DNA of 64,000 nucleotides from Algoriphagus sp. Its GTDB lineage: Bacteria; Bacteroidota; Bacteroidia; Cytophagales; Cyclobacteriaceae. Below are positions 25,015 to 34,000 of this stretch, piece after piece; within the stretch, counting starts at the first letter, position 1, and each line of letters opens with the position of its first letter. A model generated the notes under the pieces. The model saw only the letters and a program-made list of their open reading frames with translations. It was not told the DNA's origin and did not search any database. The position numbers were made by a program, and so were the translations under genes. The stretch spans positions 124,001-188,000 of the forward strand of contig NZ_JAQWXX010000073.1 in NCBI RefSeq assembly GCF_029254265.1. Direction: 5' to 3'.

Positions 25015-28000
25015 TCAGAATTTAACATTGATATTAAATCCAATACTTCTGGTAGAAGGGAAAGCCATATTTTCAATACCTGGCTGTAACGTACCTCCAG
25101 CCATAGACAAGGTCTCTGGATCGAAGTGTGGGTTCTCAGTCCAAAGAGCAAGATTTCTTGCCACAAGAGATACTTTAAAATCCTGAATAGGTAATTTGCC
25201 AAATAAAGATCGAGGAATCGTATAGCCAATCGTTACTTCTCTCAGCTTCAGAAAAGTCGCATCATATTTTGCCGCTTCCACATTATTTCGCTCGTAATAC
25301 CTGTTATGCCAGTTTCGTGAAGTAATTTTTACAGTATTGGGACTGTATGATCCGTCCGAATTTTGAACTACTCCTGGACTGATAATACCGTTACCTTCCA
25401 CGTTCAAATCATAGCCGTTCTCACGTCCATAGAGTGTTTCCTCTAATTGTCCAGAAGTACTTCCAATAGTCTTGGTTCGAGAAACAACAATTCCACCGTA
25501 TCGGAAATCAAATAAAAACCCTAGAGAAATGCCTTTGTAGCTGAAGTTATTTTGTAATCCCAACATCCAGTCAGGGTTGTAATTTCCTTGAAGTTTCAAT
25601 TCAGGATCTCTCAAAGGAGTACCTGTTGAGTTATGGACGATTTGACCAAAAAATTCAGAATTTGGATCTTCTACCCGCTCAAAACCTACACCGTAAATGT
25701 TCCCCATTCGCTCACCAATTCTCGCCTGGATTATGGCTCCATTTCGATCAGTAAGGGTATAGGCATCCAAACCTTCGGTCAGTTCAATCACTTTTCCACG
25801 AGTTCTGGTAAAGTTAGCTATGAAATCCCAGTTAAATCCATTCTTATTCTGGATCGGCTTGGCATTCAATACAATTTCAATTCCTTGATTTTGAATCTCA
25901 CCCGCATTGATGATTCGAGAAGCATAGCCTGTAGCGATATCCAATTCAATTGGGATGATTTGGTTTCTGGTACGGTTGTCGAAATAGGTGAAATCCAATC
26001 CTAACCTTCCTTCATTAAAACGAATATCAGCCCCAATTTCGAAGGCAGCTGTTCGCTCTGGCTTTAGCTCTGCATTTGATAATCGATTAGATTCTGATTT
26101 TGCTTGGATTGTTCCCCAAGCTACTTGAGAGTTATAGACATTCGAAAGACTGTAAGGGTCAGTATCATTCCCCACCTCTGCATAAGCTGCACGAACTTTC
26201 ATAAATGAAATAGCAGATGGTAGCGTAATCATATCCGAAATCACTGAACTAAGGGTAGCAGAAGGATAGAAATAGCTATTGTTGTCTGCAGGCAGGGTAC
26301 TTGACCAGTCATTTCGACCCGTAATATCAAGGAACAAAATATTTTTGTAGCCTATCTGACCAAAACCGTAGAAGGAATTGATTCGCTTCTCAGAAGTAAA
26401 TTGATTGACTTGAAGATTTACTGCAGTATTGGTAAAGTTGTAAATCCCTGGAATCAACAGTTGAGGAGCAACAGTTTGAAGGAATCGGTTTTCCTGCCTC
26501 ATCGAGTTCCCTCCCAAAGCGATGCTGTAAGACCATACCGGCTTGGTAGTCTCAGAATAAGTCAACAAGAAGTCGGAGTTTTGTTCACTGAAAAATATAT
26601 TATCCTCTCGGTAATTTCCCTTTGGAAATCGCTGTGTGCTAAATGCTCGCTTACGGTCTCGAAGTTCATTGTAGGAATCCAAACCAGTCCGTAACATCAA
26701 GTTCAACTTTGGAGTGAATTTGTAGTTCAACGAGATATTTCCAAAAATCCTATCCTTTTCCTGCCCATTCGTATTTTCAAAGACGTTGAAATACGGGTTA
26801 TCGTGATAGTTGTAGTTATAGTTAAACTGCTGCTCTCCTTCCAGACCCGGCATCCAATAATCTCTTAGATTGGCGGTGTTGATTTGTCTTCCATACCAAA
26901 TCCAGAGATACATCAGGTTTTCTGTACCGTAGGAAATATTAGGTCGATTGCCACTGTTGGTTCGCTGATAATTTACTGAGGAATTAACGGTCAATTTTTC
27001 AGTCACTTTAGTTCCTCCATGGAGCGAGATCGTATTTCTTTTCAAATCAGTATTCGGAACGATTCCTTTCTGATCCAAATTGGTCCAAGAAAGTCGAATA
27101 TTAGATTTTTCATTCCCCCCTGAGATAGCCACGTTATTATTAAGTGTGACGCCAGTCTGAAAAAAGTCATCAATATTATTAGGCTGTGCTACCCAGGGTG
27201 TTGCCTGAATGGTACTTCCCGAAGGTGCATTTAAATCACCACCTCTGAATCCAGGCACCGATCTTGGAGAGTCAAATTGAGGAATCAACAAACCTGCGTC
27301 CAAGCGTGGACCCCAACTTTCATCCACTCCATCTGCTATACCTGCACCTGCTCCGTTGACGAATTCAAACTGCCCATTATTTCCTTGACCATAAACATTT
27401 TGCCATTGAGGCATCACAAGAGTATTGTCAAAAGTAGTATTGGAGTTAATTACCACTCCTAAGCCTTGTCTATTTTTACCTGATTTGGTAGTGATTAGGA
27501 TTGCTCCGTTTGCCGCACGTGAACCATACAATGCCGCAGCAGCGGGACCTTTCAATACAGTCATTGAAGCCACGTCATCAGGATTGATCTCACCCGCTGA
27601 ATTTCCATAATCAACTTCTTGATTTCCTGAACCAGAGGATCCTACGACACTATTTGAAATCGGAACTCCGTCCACCACAAATAGAGGTTGATTTGCATTG
27701 ATATTCAAAGAGGATTCTCCTCGGATAGTCACACGCGTAGACCCTCCGATTCCACTGGAACCGTTCGTAATCTGAACTCCAGCTACTCGACCGCTCAATG
27801 AGTTAATTACATTACTTTCTCTGGCTTCTGTAAACCTACTCCCATCCACGGCCTGAACAGAATAACCGAGTGCTTTTGTCTCTCGCTCAACTCCTAGAGC
27901 TGTTACTACTACTTCAGTTAATGCTAGACCTTCACTTAGTGAAACATCAATTTGAGAGGCATTTCCAACTGTTCGCTCAATACTCTCAAAACCCACGAAC

Positions 28001-28230
28001 GAGAAAACTAAAATCTCACCTCGATTTGCCTCAATCATATACGTCCCGTCCACGTCAGTGACGGTCCCCCGATTGGTACCTTTTACCAAGACCGTTGCGC
28101 CTGGTAAAGCTTCATTGTTTGCATCAGTTACTTTTCCAGTGAGTCTGGATTCCTGAGCAAACGAAAAATTCATGATCAGCAATAGACTGGCAGTAGCCAT
28201 CCATCGCCAAATGCTCTTGTTCGCAGCCAT
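25015..28230 (-). CDS. SusC/RagA-family TonB-linked outer-membrane transporter
   Basis: A 1071-residue TonB-dependent transporter. After the signal peptide (MATASLLLIMNFSFAQ) comes a carboxypeptidase-D-like domain (~residues 28-105, LTGKVTDANNEALPGATV), then the TonB plug with VVVTALGVERETKALGYSVQ and VAGVQITNGSSGIGGSTRV, and a 22-strand-type barrel ending NINVKF with the terminal aromatic residue. I chose the ATG at 28230 since the residues before it (28231-28299) do not resemble a signal peptide and the chosen start gives a normal one. Its promoter region carries a 15-base palindrome. It heads the susC-susD-phosphodiesterase-metallophosphoesterase unit. Confidence 0.94.
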   Translation of the reverse strand: MAANKSIWRWMATASLLLIMNFSFAQESRLTGKVTDANNEALPGATVLVKGTNRGTVTDVDGTYMIEANRGEILVFSFVGFESIERTVGNASQIDVSLSEGLALTEVVVTALGVERETKALGYSVQAVDGSRFTEARESNVINSLSGRVAGVQITNGSSGIGGSTRVTIRGESSLNINANQPLFVVDGVPISNSVVGSSGSGNQEVDYGNSAGEINPDDVASMTVLKGPAAAALYGSRAANGAILITTKSGKNRQGLGVVINSNTTFDNTLVMPQWQNVYGQGNNGQFEFVNGAGAGIADGVDESWGPRLDAGLLIPQFDSPRSVPGFRGGDLNAPSGSTIQATPWVAQPNNIDDFFQTGVTLNNNVAISGGNEKSNIRLSWTNLDQKGIVPNTDLKRNTISLHGGTKVTEKLTVNSSVNYQRTNSGNRPNISYGTENLMYLWIWYGRQINTANLRDYWMPGLEGEQQFNYNYNYHDNPYFNVFENTNGQEKDRIFGNISLNYKFTPKLNLMLRTGLDSYNELRDRKRAFSTQRFPKGNYREDNIFFSEQNSDFLLTYSETTKPVWSYSIALGGNSMRQENRFLQTVAPQLLIPGIYNFTNTAVNLQVNQFTSEKRINSFYGFGQIGYKNILFLDITGRNDWSSTLPADNNSYFYPSATLSSVISDMITLPSAISFMKVRAAYAEVGNDTDPYSLSNVYNSQVAWGTIQAKSESNRLSNAELKPERTAAFEIGADIRFNEGRLGLDFTYFDNRTRNQIIPIELDIATGYASRIINAGEIQNQGIEIVLNAKPIQNKNGFNWDFIANFTRTRGKVIELTEGLDAYTLTDRNGAIIQARIGERMGNIYGVGFERVEDPNSEFFGQIVHNSTGTPLRDPELKLQGNYNPDWMLGLQNNFSYKGISLGFLFDFRYGGIVVSRTKTIGSTSGQLEETLYGRENGYDLNVEGNGIISPGVVQNSDGSYSPNTVKITSRNWHNRYYERNNVEAAKYDATFLKLREVTIGYTIPRSLFGKLPIQDFKVSLVARNLALWTENPHFDPETLSMAGGTLQPGIENMAFPSTRSIGFNINVKF

Positions 28231-28561
28231 TTTTTTGTAGATGTTTTTGATAATAATTTTGGTTAAATTTTTACCAAAACTATACATCCTAGAAGCCAAT
28301 CTGATTAAATCAGAATTATCAAAAAATGAACAAATGTTTTACAGTTTTTTCTAAAAAAATTAAAATACAGTCATATAAAACTGTTTTGGCCATTTTTAAA
28401 ATCAGAAGTATTTGAAATGTTTCGTGAAGTTTAAGGAAATATTAAAAAATAAAGTATATAAATACTAAACAATTAAAGTTGATACTTAGGTTTGGAAATT
28501 TTGGATTGAACGAAACTTCATCAGGTTTTCCTGGGAATCAGCCTAAAGTAAAATCAATTGA
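28231..28561. other. AT-rich gap between susC and the GNAT gene
   Basis: This 331-base gap holds the candidate susC promoter and palindrome and an inverted pair ACAGTTTT/AAAACTGT (28341-28348 and 28377-28384). It contains no gene and no copy of the interspersed repeat. Confidence 0.5.
28275..28314 (-). promoter_or_regulatory. Candidate susC promoter with overlapping palindrome
   Basis: On the minus strand TAGTTTTG (28275-28282) fits the Bacteroidota TAnnTTTG element, 45 bases before the susC ATG. A perfect palindrome, TCTGATT-A-AATCAGA (28300-28314), lies where the -33 element should be, so a repressor bound there could block initiation. No good TTG box at the usual 17-23 spacing was found. 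Confidence 0.45.
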
Positions 28562-29077
28562 TTAAATCAATTTCCTCATCAGCCAATCTGTCTGAACCTC
28601 ATCTCCAAAAGGAAAGGGATGTGAACTGAATTTTTCAAATCCATTTCGCTCATAGAAACTGATCGCTCTGGGATTATGCTCCCATACTCCCAGCCAGATG
28701 TATTTCTTCTGTTTCTCCTTCGCGAAATCAATCGCTTGCTCCAAAAGCATTTTCCCAAGACCCAAGCCTATAAATTCATCTAACAGATAAAGCCTAGCGA
28801 TTTCCAAACTTTCCGGATCGTGCACATCGGTTTGGGCAGGGGTGAGGTTCACTTTGGTGTAGCCGATGATTTGAGTTCCACTGACCAACTTAAAAAAGGT
28901 AGAACCTTCTTTTTGGTATTCCTCCCGAAATTGATCTAGGGTGAAAGCTTCATTTAAGTAAGCTTTTACATTTTCAGGTTTATTATTTGCGGTGAAAGCT
29001 TGGACAAAAGCCTTTTGAGCCATGTTCAATAATTCTGGCAAATCAGACACATCAGACTTTAGGATGCGATAACCCAT
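28562..29077 (-). CDS. GNAT-family N-acetyltransferase
   Basis: A 171-residue acyltransferase. The acetyl-CoA-binding motif A is ARLYLLDEFIGLGLGKMLLEQAIDFA (the Q/RxxGxG/A type seen here as IGLGLGKM), followed by the motif B pattern KYIWLGVWEHNPRAISFYERNGFEK. It probably acetylates an amine or small molecule in the cytoplasm. It starts two bases after the thioredoxin-like gene's stop region (gap of two bases), so both may be one transcript. Substrate unknown. Confidence 0.87.
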   Translation of the reverse strand: MGYRILKSDVSDLPELLNMAQKAFVQAFTANNKPENVKAYLNEAFTLDQFREEYQKEGSTFFKLVSGTQIIGYTKVNLTPAQTDVHDPESLEIARLYLLDEFIGLGLGKMLLEQAIDFAKEKQKKYIWLGVWEHNPRAISFYERNGFEKFSSHPFPFGDEVQTDWLMRKLI

Positions 29078-29079
29078 GA

Positions 29080-29706
29080 TTATCTGGATTTTTCAAGTTT
29101 TTTCAAAGCATCAACTATTTGGGAATTTGGAAACTCCCCCAAAATAGCCCGATAATTACCTGAAGGATCGATCACTACAAAACTTCTACAGGGATATGGG
29201 AATTTGAAAAACCTTTGCTCAAAAAGCCCTTCAGGGTCTGGAGCCCAAGTCATGATGCCTGAATATTTCTCCAAACCCGAAGGATTTTTATAAATATACA
29301 ATGGACCATAACCACCTTTTTTAGCTATATTTTTGGCTAGCCATTCCTGATCTTTTTGATAAAATTTGGTATTTCCCTCTGTTAATCCGGTTGAGTTGCA
29401 TTCATCTTTTCCTGGGTAGAAAATCACCACAATTGGCTTTCCTTCTTTTAGGACTTCCGACAAGCCTAATGCCTTATAGAATACTTCAGGATTATCAATC
29501 TGCCCAAAAGGCATTCGGTGAATCAGAACTTGGTCATTTTCATCAAGTCCTGGTACCCCAAAGTAGGGTCCATTCAAAATCTGCTCTTCATAGCTTTCAC
29601 GAGTTATGATTCCGCCCATTTCATTTCGATATACTTTTTGGGCGAAAGAAATTTGACAGGTCAGAAATACTGAGATACTTAATAACAGAATCAGGAAATG
29701 CTTCAT
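29080..29706 (-). CDS. Secreted thioredoxin-like protein of unknown function
   Basis: A 208-residue exported protein. The signal peptide (KHFLILLLSISVFLTCQISFAQ) supports the ATG at 29706; a longer reading from 29784 adds 26 residues without sense. The central part (KPIVVIFYPGKDECNSTG) looks like the beta-strand and active-site loop of a thioredoxin fold, but only one cysteine is in the CxxC place (ECNSTG), so it is not a normal oxidoreductase. SFVVIDPSGNYRAILGEF matches the cis-Pro region and last strand. A DUF4174-like peroxiredoxin/thioredoxin relative is possible. It is two bases upstream of the GNAT gene. Confidence 0.6.
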   Translation of the reverse strand: MKHFLILLLSISVFLTCQISFAQKVYRNEMGGIITRESYEEQILNGPYFGVPGLDENDQVLIHRMPFGQIDNPEVFYKALGLSEVLKEGKPIVVIFYPGKDECNSTGLTEGNTKFYQKDQEWLAKNIAKKGGYGPLYIYKNPSGLEKYSGIMTWAPDPEGLFEQRFFKFPYPCRSFVVIDPSGNYRAILGEFPNSQIVDALKKLEKSR

Positions 29707-29775
29707 GATTCCAAAAGTAACAAACCGGGTTGAAATTGAATGTTCAAAAAGAGAGAAGTTGTTTTCTTTTATGAT

Positions 29776-29915
29776 TATAGGCAATTACACCAGTAGGAAA
29801 ATTTCATTTGGATTTTTGGCTGGAAGACGGATGACCGAAGACCGAAGTTTGCCAAAATTTGACTTCAACCGAGCATTTAGGCCGGTAAATCAAGTTACTG
29901 GCAAGAAAGTGGATA
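29776..29915 (+). repeat. Interspersed MITE/REPIN-like element, copy R3
   Basis: About 140 bp; ends TATAGGC-AATTACACCAGTA and the complement of TATCCACTTTCTTGCCAGTA. The interior is close to R4 in inverse orientation: 36 of 38 bases match over the segment TTGGCAAACTTCGGTCTTC and onward. It lies between the stop of the CzcB gene and the start of the thioredoxin-like gene. Confidence 0.75.
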
Positions 29916-29933
29916 ATCGTATTTTCTTTTACT

Positions 29934-31085
29934 TTAAATCAGATTAAACCCACCTTTTATTAATATTTGATCAGTTTCTGAGAGTTTCGCATTTGGTAAT
30001 AATTCAATCTTTCCATCTACCATTCGGCCCGTTTCAACTTCAACTTTCTCCAATGAAAACCCAGCTTGATTTTTTTCTCGTAGTACCAATACATACATTT
30101 TTCCTTCTGATTCGATCACCGCAGTTTGTGGAACTGAAATCGCTTCCTGAGGATCTTTTTGGATTTTCCCTTCGACAAACATCCCGGGAACGAGAAGCGA
30201 CTCCTTGCTTTCGTCTTTAAAGTCTGCATGAACATTAATTTGACGTGCATCATTTATGGATTGCCCAACCATAAAAACCTCCGCAATAAATATTTCTGAA
30301 GAAAGTTCCGGAACCCGAACCTCCACCGTTTGTCCCTTCTTGATTGCTGTGGCATCTTTCTCGAATATCATTAACTCGATGTGCAAATGCTCCCTACTAA
30401 TTAGACGAACTGGAACATCCGTAGGCTGTACATAGGCACCGGGAACAGCATTAATCTCCGTCACAAAGCCTGCAATAGGTGAATAAATAGCAATTTTGGA
30501 TCTGATCGACTCAGGCTGGAGTTGGTCTGCATTGATTCGAAGCAAGCCAAGCTGACGCTTCAAACTTTCTGCTTTTGCCCGTGTACTTTGGTAGTCTGCT
30601 TCTGCTTTTAAGTAACTCTTTTGCGAAGCAATCTGCTCATCAAAAAGAGTTTTCTGACGATCATATTCGGACTTTAAATAGTTCAATTGGCTTTTTGCTT
30701 CCAAATAATTTTGTTGGAGAAGTATAAATTCCGGGTTTTCTAAGTAGAAAAGCACTTCCCCCTTTTTTACCGATTGCCCTTCCAGCAATTCCAAGCCAGT
30801 GACATATCCACCGTAGTAGGTAGTCACATCAATCATATTTTCCACAGGAACTCTAATAGCTCCCTGAACTGTAATATCTTCAGAAAACTCACTTTTCTCT
30901 AATTTCCCCCAGGCCATGGAAGAAGAGCTAAACTGCTCGGTATTCAATTGAATCGTACCATTGTCAGCAGAAGAATCCCCTATCTCAAGTCCGGAATTAT
31001 CACCGGAATTTTGACCACATGAAAAGGCAACTAATAAAGTCAATGGAGCAAGGAAATATCGAAAATAAATTGATTTAGTTTTCAT
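29934..31085 (-). CDS. RND efflux periplasmic adaptor (CzcB/CusB-like) lipoprotein
   Basis: A 383-residue membrane-fusion protein with a lipobox (LLVAFSCGQ, Cys near residue 23). Domains in order: beta-barrel half, lipoyl half (TYYGGYVTGLELLEGQSVKKGEVLFYLENPEF), an alpha-helical hairpin (LLQQNYLEAKSQLNYLKSEYDRQK), second lipoyl half (IYSPIAGFVTEINAVPGAYVQ), beta-barrel and a membrane-proximal domain. It overlaps the pump gene by one base and links that RND pump to its channel. The fusion of the channel to the pump in the next gene makes this a two-gene tripartite system. No N-terminal His-rich metal-binding tail is present. Confidence 0.92.
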   Translation of the reverse strand: MKTKSIYFRYFLAPLTLLVAFSCGQNSGDNSGLEIGDSSADNGTIQLNTEQFSSSSMAWGKLEKSEFSEDITVQGAIRVPVENMIDVTTYYGGYVTGLELLEGQSVKKGEVLFYLENPEFILLQQNYLEAKSQLNYLKSEYDRQKTLFDEQIASQKSYLKAEADYQSTRAKAESLKRQLGLLRINADQLQPESIRSKIAIYSPIAGFVTEINAVPGAYVQPTDVPVRLISREHLHIELMIFEKDATAIKKGQTVEVRVPELSSEIFIAEVFMVGQSINDARQINVHADFKDESKESLLVPGMFVEGKIQKDPQEAISVPQTAVIESEGKMYVLVLREKNQAGFSLEKVEVETGRMVDGKIELLPNAKLSETDQILIKGGFNLI

Positions 31086-34000
31086 TAGTTTATCAAGTAA
31101 TTGATTTTCAAAATAGTAAGTTGATAATCGTATCTGCTTTGCAAATACTGAAGTGTGATATTTCTGGAGTTTTCCAGTAATTGTGCATATTGAAGAAAGT
31201 CGATTTCGCCCTCTTTATAGGATCGTTGTGCTTGGTCAATCAATTGCTCAGAAAGTACTTTACCCTCAGACTCATAGTAGTCTATCACTTGAATCTGCTG
31301 CTTCAATTGAGTCTGAAGCTGGCTGGATTTGCTAATCAGCTGATTTTGATAATTTTCAGATTCTATAGCTACCCGCTGTTGTTGAAATCGAGAAGAATTG
31401 ATTTCTGACTTTTGGGAACCAAAAAACAAAGGGATGGAAAGGCCTGTTTGGAAACCTGGATAAACTGCCGCGTTAGGACCTGGATTGGTACCACGGAATA
31501 AATCCACCGAAATATCGGGTAACAATTTTCGCTTCTCCACCTGAAGCTGATGCGCCGCTTGGATTCGTACCCCCTCATATAATAGAATTCCAGGATGGGA
31601 ATCCCATTGCTCTAAAGTCACTAATTCGAGTTTGGTAGGAGTTTGACTCACTTGCAATTCTCCGTCCCAGTTCAATTGCAATTTGAGTTGATCCAGTGCG
31701 ATTCTATAATTTTGGTCAGCTTCGGATTTTTTGAGTTTGATTTCCTGCAGTTTACCAGCGGCAGTTAATTTTTCGAGGTAATTAGTTTCTCCTGTTTCAA
31801 ACCTTCTGGTAGCAGCATTTGAAAAAACTGCATAAAGACTGTCCAAAAAGTCATAATGATTAATCAAATTTTTGAAATGCTGCGCAGTTAAAAAAGCGCT
31901 ACTCACTTCACCTCTGATTCGCATTTTCTCGAGCTCCGTTTGCTGCTGGCTGATTTGTGCTTGATCTTGAAGCACCTTTTTCTGGGCAGCATACAGCGAA
32001 GGAAAAGCAAACCGCTGATTCACTCCCCACACACGGTTATAGACACCATTCTCAGCAATGTCATTTTTGTCAAAACCATAATACACTGTAGTCTTATCGA
32101 CATTCCATCCTGCTCCTTCTCTTGCCAAAGCCGATTCAGCCGCTTTTTGAGCAGATTGAATTCTAAGGTTACGACTTTCTGCGAGTTCTAGAGCTGCTTC
32201 CAAAGTCAGTGGTTCTGTTACTTCTTGAGCCATAGCTGGCACACCGATCATGAGAAGGATAATGGTCGCAATCACTTTTGGATTCAAACCACTCTTTCCC
32301 TTTTTTTCTTTGAAAAGCACATACAATACCGGTAAAACGAACAGTGTTAAAAATGTAGCTGTGAATAATCCACCGACCACGACTGTAGCCAAAGGCCGTT
32401 GTACCTCTGCTCCTGCTGAGGAGGAAATTGCCATTGGGAGAAATCCCAAAGCCGCTGCGGAGGCAGTCAGTAAAACTGGACGTAGTCTCTCTTTAGCTCC
32501 AATAAATACAAGATCCTTAAGATTAGTAAACTTCGATTCCATGGATTTAAAATGTTCGATCAGTACAATACCATTCAACACCGCGATTCCAAACAAAGCT
32601 ATAAACCCTACTCCTGCGGAGATACTAAAAGGCATATCCCGAGCCCAGAGCAAAAACACACCTCCAATGGCAGAAAGAGGAATCGCTGAATAAATCATAA
32701 TAGCATCTTTTGCTGAAGAAAATGCAAAATACAAAAGCACAAATATCAAGAACAAAGCGATTGGTACAGCTATCATTAAGCGACTTCTCGCTTGCTGCAA
32801 GTTTTCAAATTGTCCTCCGTAAGAAACACGATAGCCCTCAGGAATATCAATTTCATTAGCCACAATAGCCTGAATATCATCCACGACTGATTGTAAGTCT
32901 CTGTTTCGGACATTTACACCGACCACTATTCTACGTTGTGTGTTATCTCGCGAGATTTTTGCAGGTCCTTTGGTGTAAGAGATTTTTGCCAATTCAGATA
33001 GTGGAATAGATCCTCCAGTCGGCAATTGAACCGCCACGTTTTCAAGATTAGAGATATCCTGTCTAAATTCTTTCTCAAATCTAACGACCAGATCAAATTG
33101 TCTTTCGCCTTCGAAAACTCTTCCGGCAGTTTGCCCGGCAAAACCCATTGTAACGATTTGATTGAGTTCTTCAATATTTAATCCAAAGCGTGCAATTTTT
33201 GCTCGGTCATATTCGATTCTCATCTGAGGCAAACCGTCAACCTTCTCCACAATGATATCTGCAGCACCTTCTACTCCTTGAATAGCAGATTCTATTTTCT
33301 CTGCTGTTTGCAGCAAAACATCCAAATCTTCTCCAAAAACTTTGATCGCTAAATCTGCACGGACTCCGGTGATCAATTCATTGAAACGCATTTCGATCGG
33401 CTGGGTAAATTCGAATTCCAATCCTGGAATAACTTCCAAAGCTTTTTTGAATGCTTCTGCTAATTCATCTTTGGTCTCCACAGTGGTCCACTCCGAAGGT
33501 GGATGCAAAGTCACGATCACATCTGTCTCTTCCATGGACATAGGATCAGTCGGGATCTCTGCTGCACCAATTCGAGTTACGATCTGATTTACTTCAGGGA
33601 ATTGCTTGAGTACATTCTCAATACGTGTCATCGTTTCAACCGTATTGGTCAGTGTAGTTCCAGTCTTCAAAACCGGCTGGATTACGAAATCACCTTCATC
33701 TAGTGTAGGAACAAACTCAGATCCCATTCTGGAAAAGACAAAAATCGTGATTACCAGCAAACCAAAGGCTCCTGCTAAAACAGCTTTTGTATGATCTAGT
33801 GCCCATTTGATAGCTGGCTCATAGACACGATTGATCGAATTAATAATCCTGGTAGAAATATTTTTAGGACCAGGAGGAGTTGTCTTCAGAAACATAGAAG
33901 AAACAACCGGAACATAGGTCAAACCTAAAATCATGGCTCCCACGAGCGCAAAGCTGAATACTTCAGCCATTGGTCGGAACATCTTGCCCTCCACACCAGT

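Noticed and set aside
28231..28299. Longer N-terminus for SusC
   Set aside because: The extra 23 residues are not signal-like and lie over the candidate promoter; the ATG at 28230 yields a normal signal peptide.
28341..28384. ACAGTTTT / AAAACTGT inverted pair upstream of susC
   Set aside because: AT-rich background makes an 8-bp pair likely by chance; it is too far from the promoter to be convincing.
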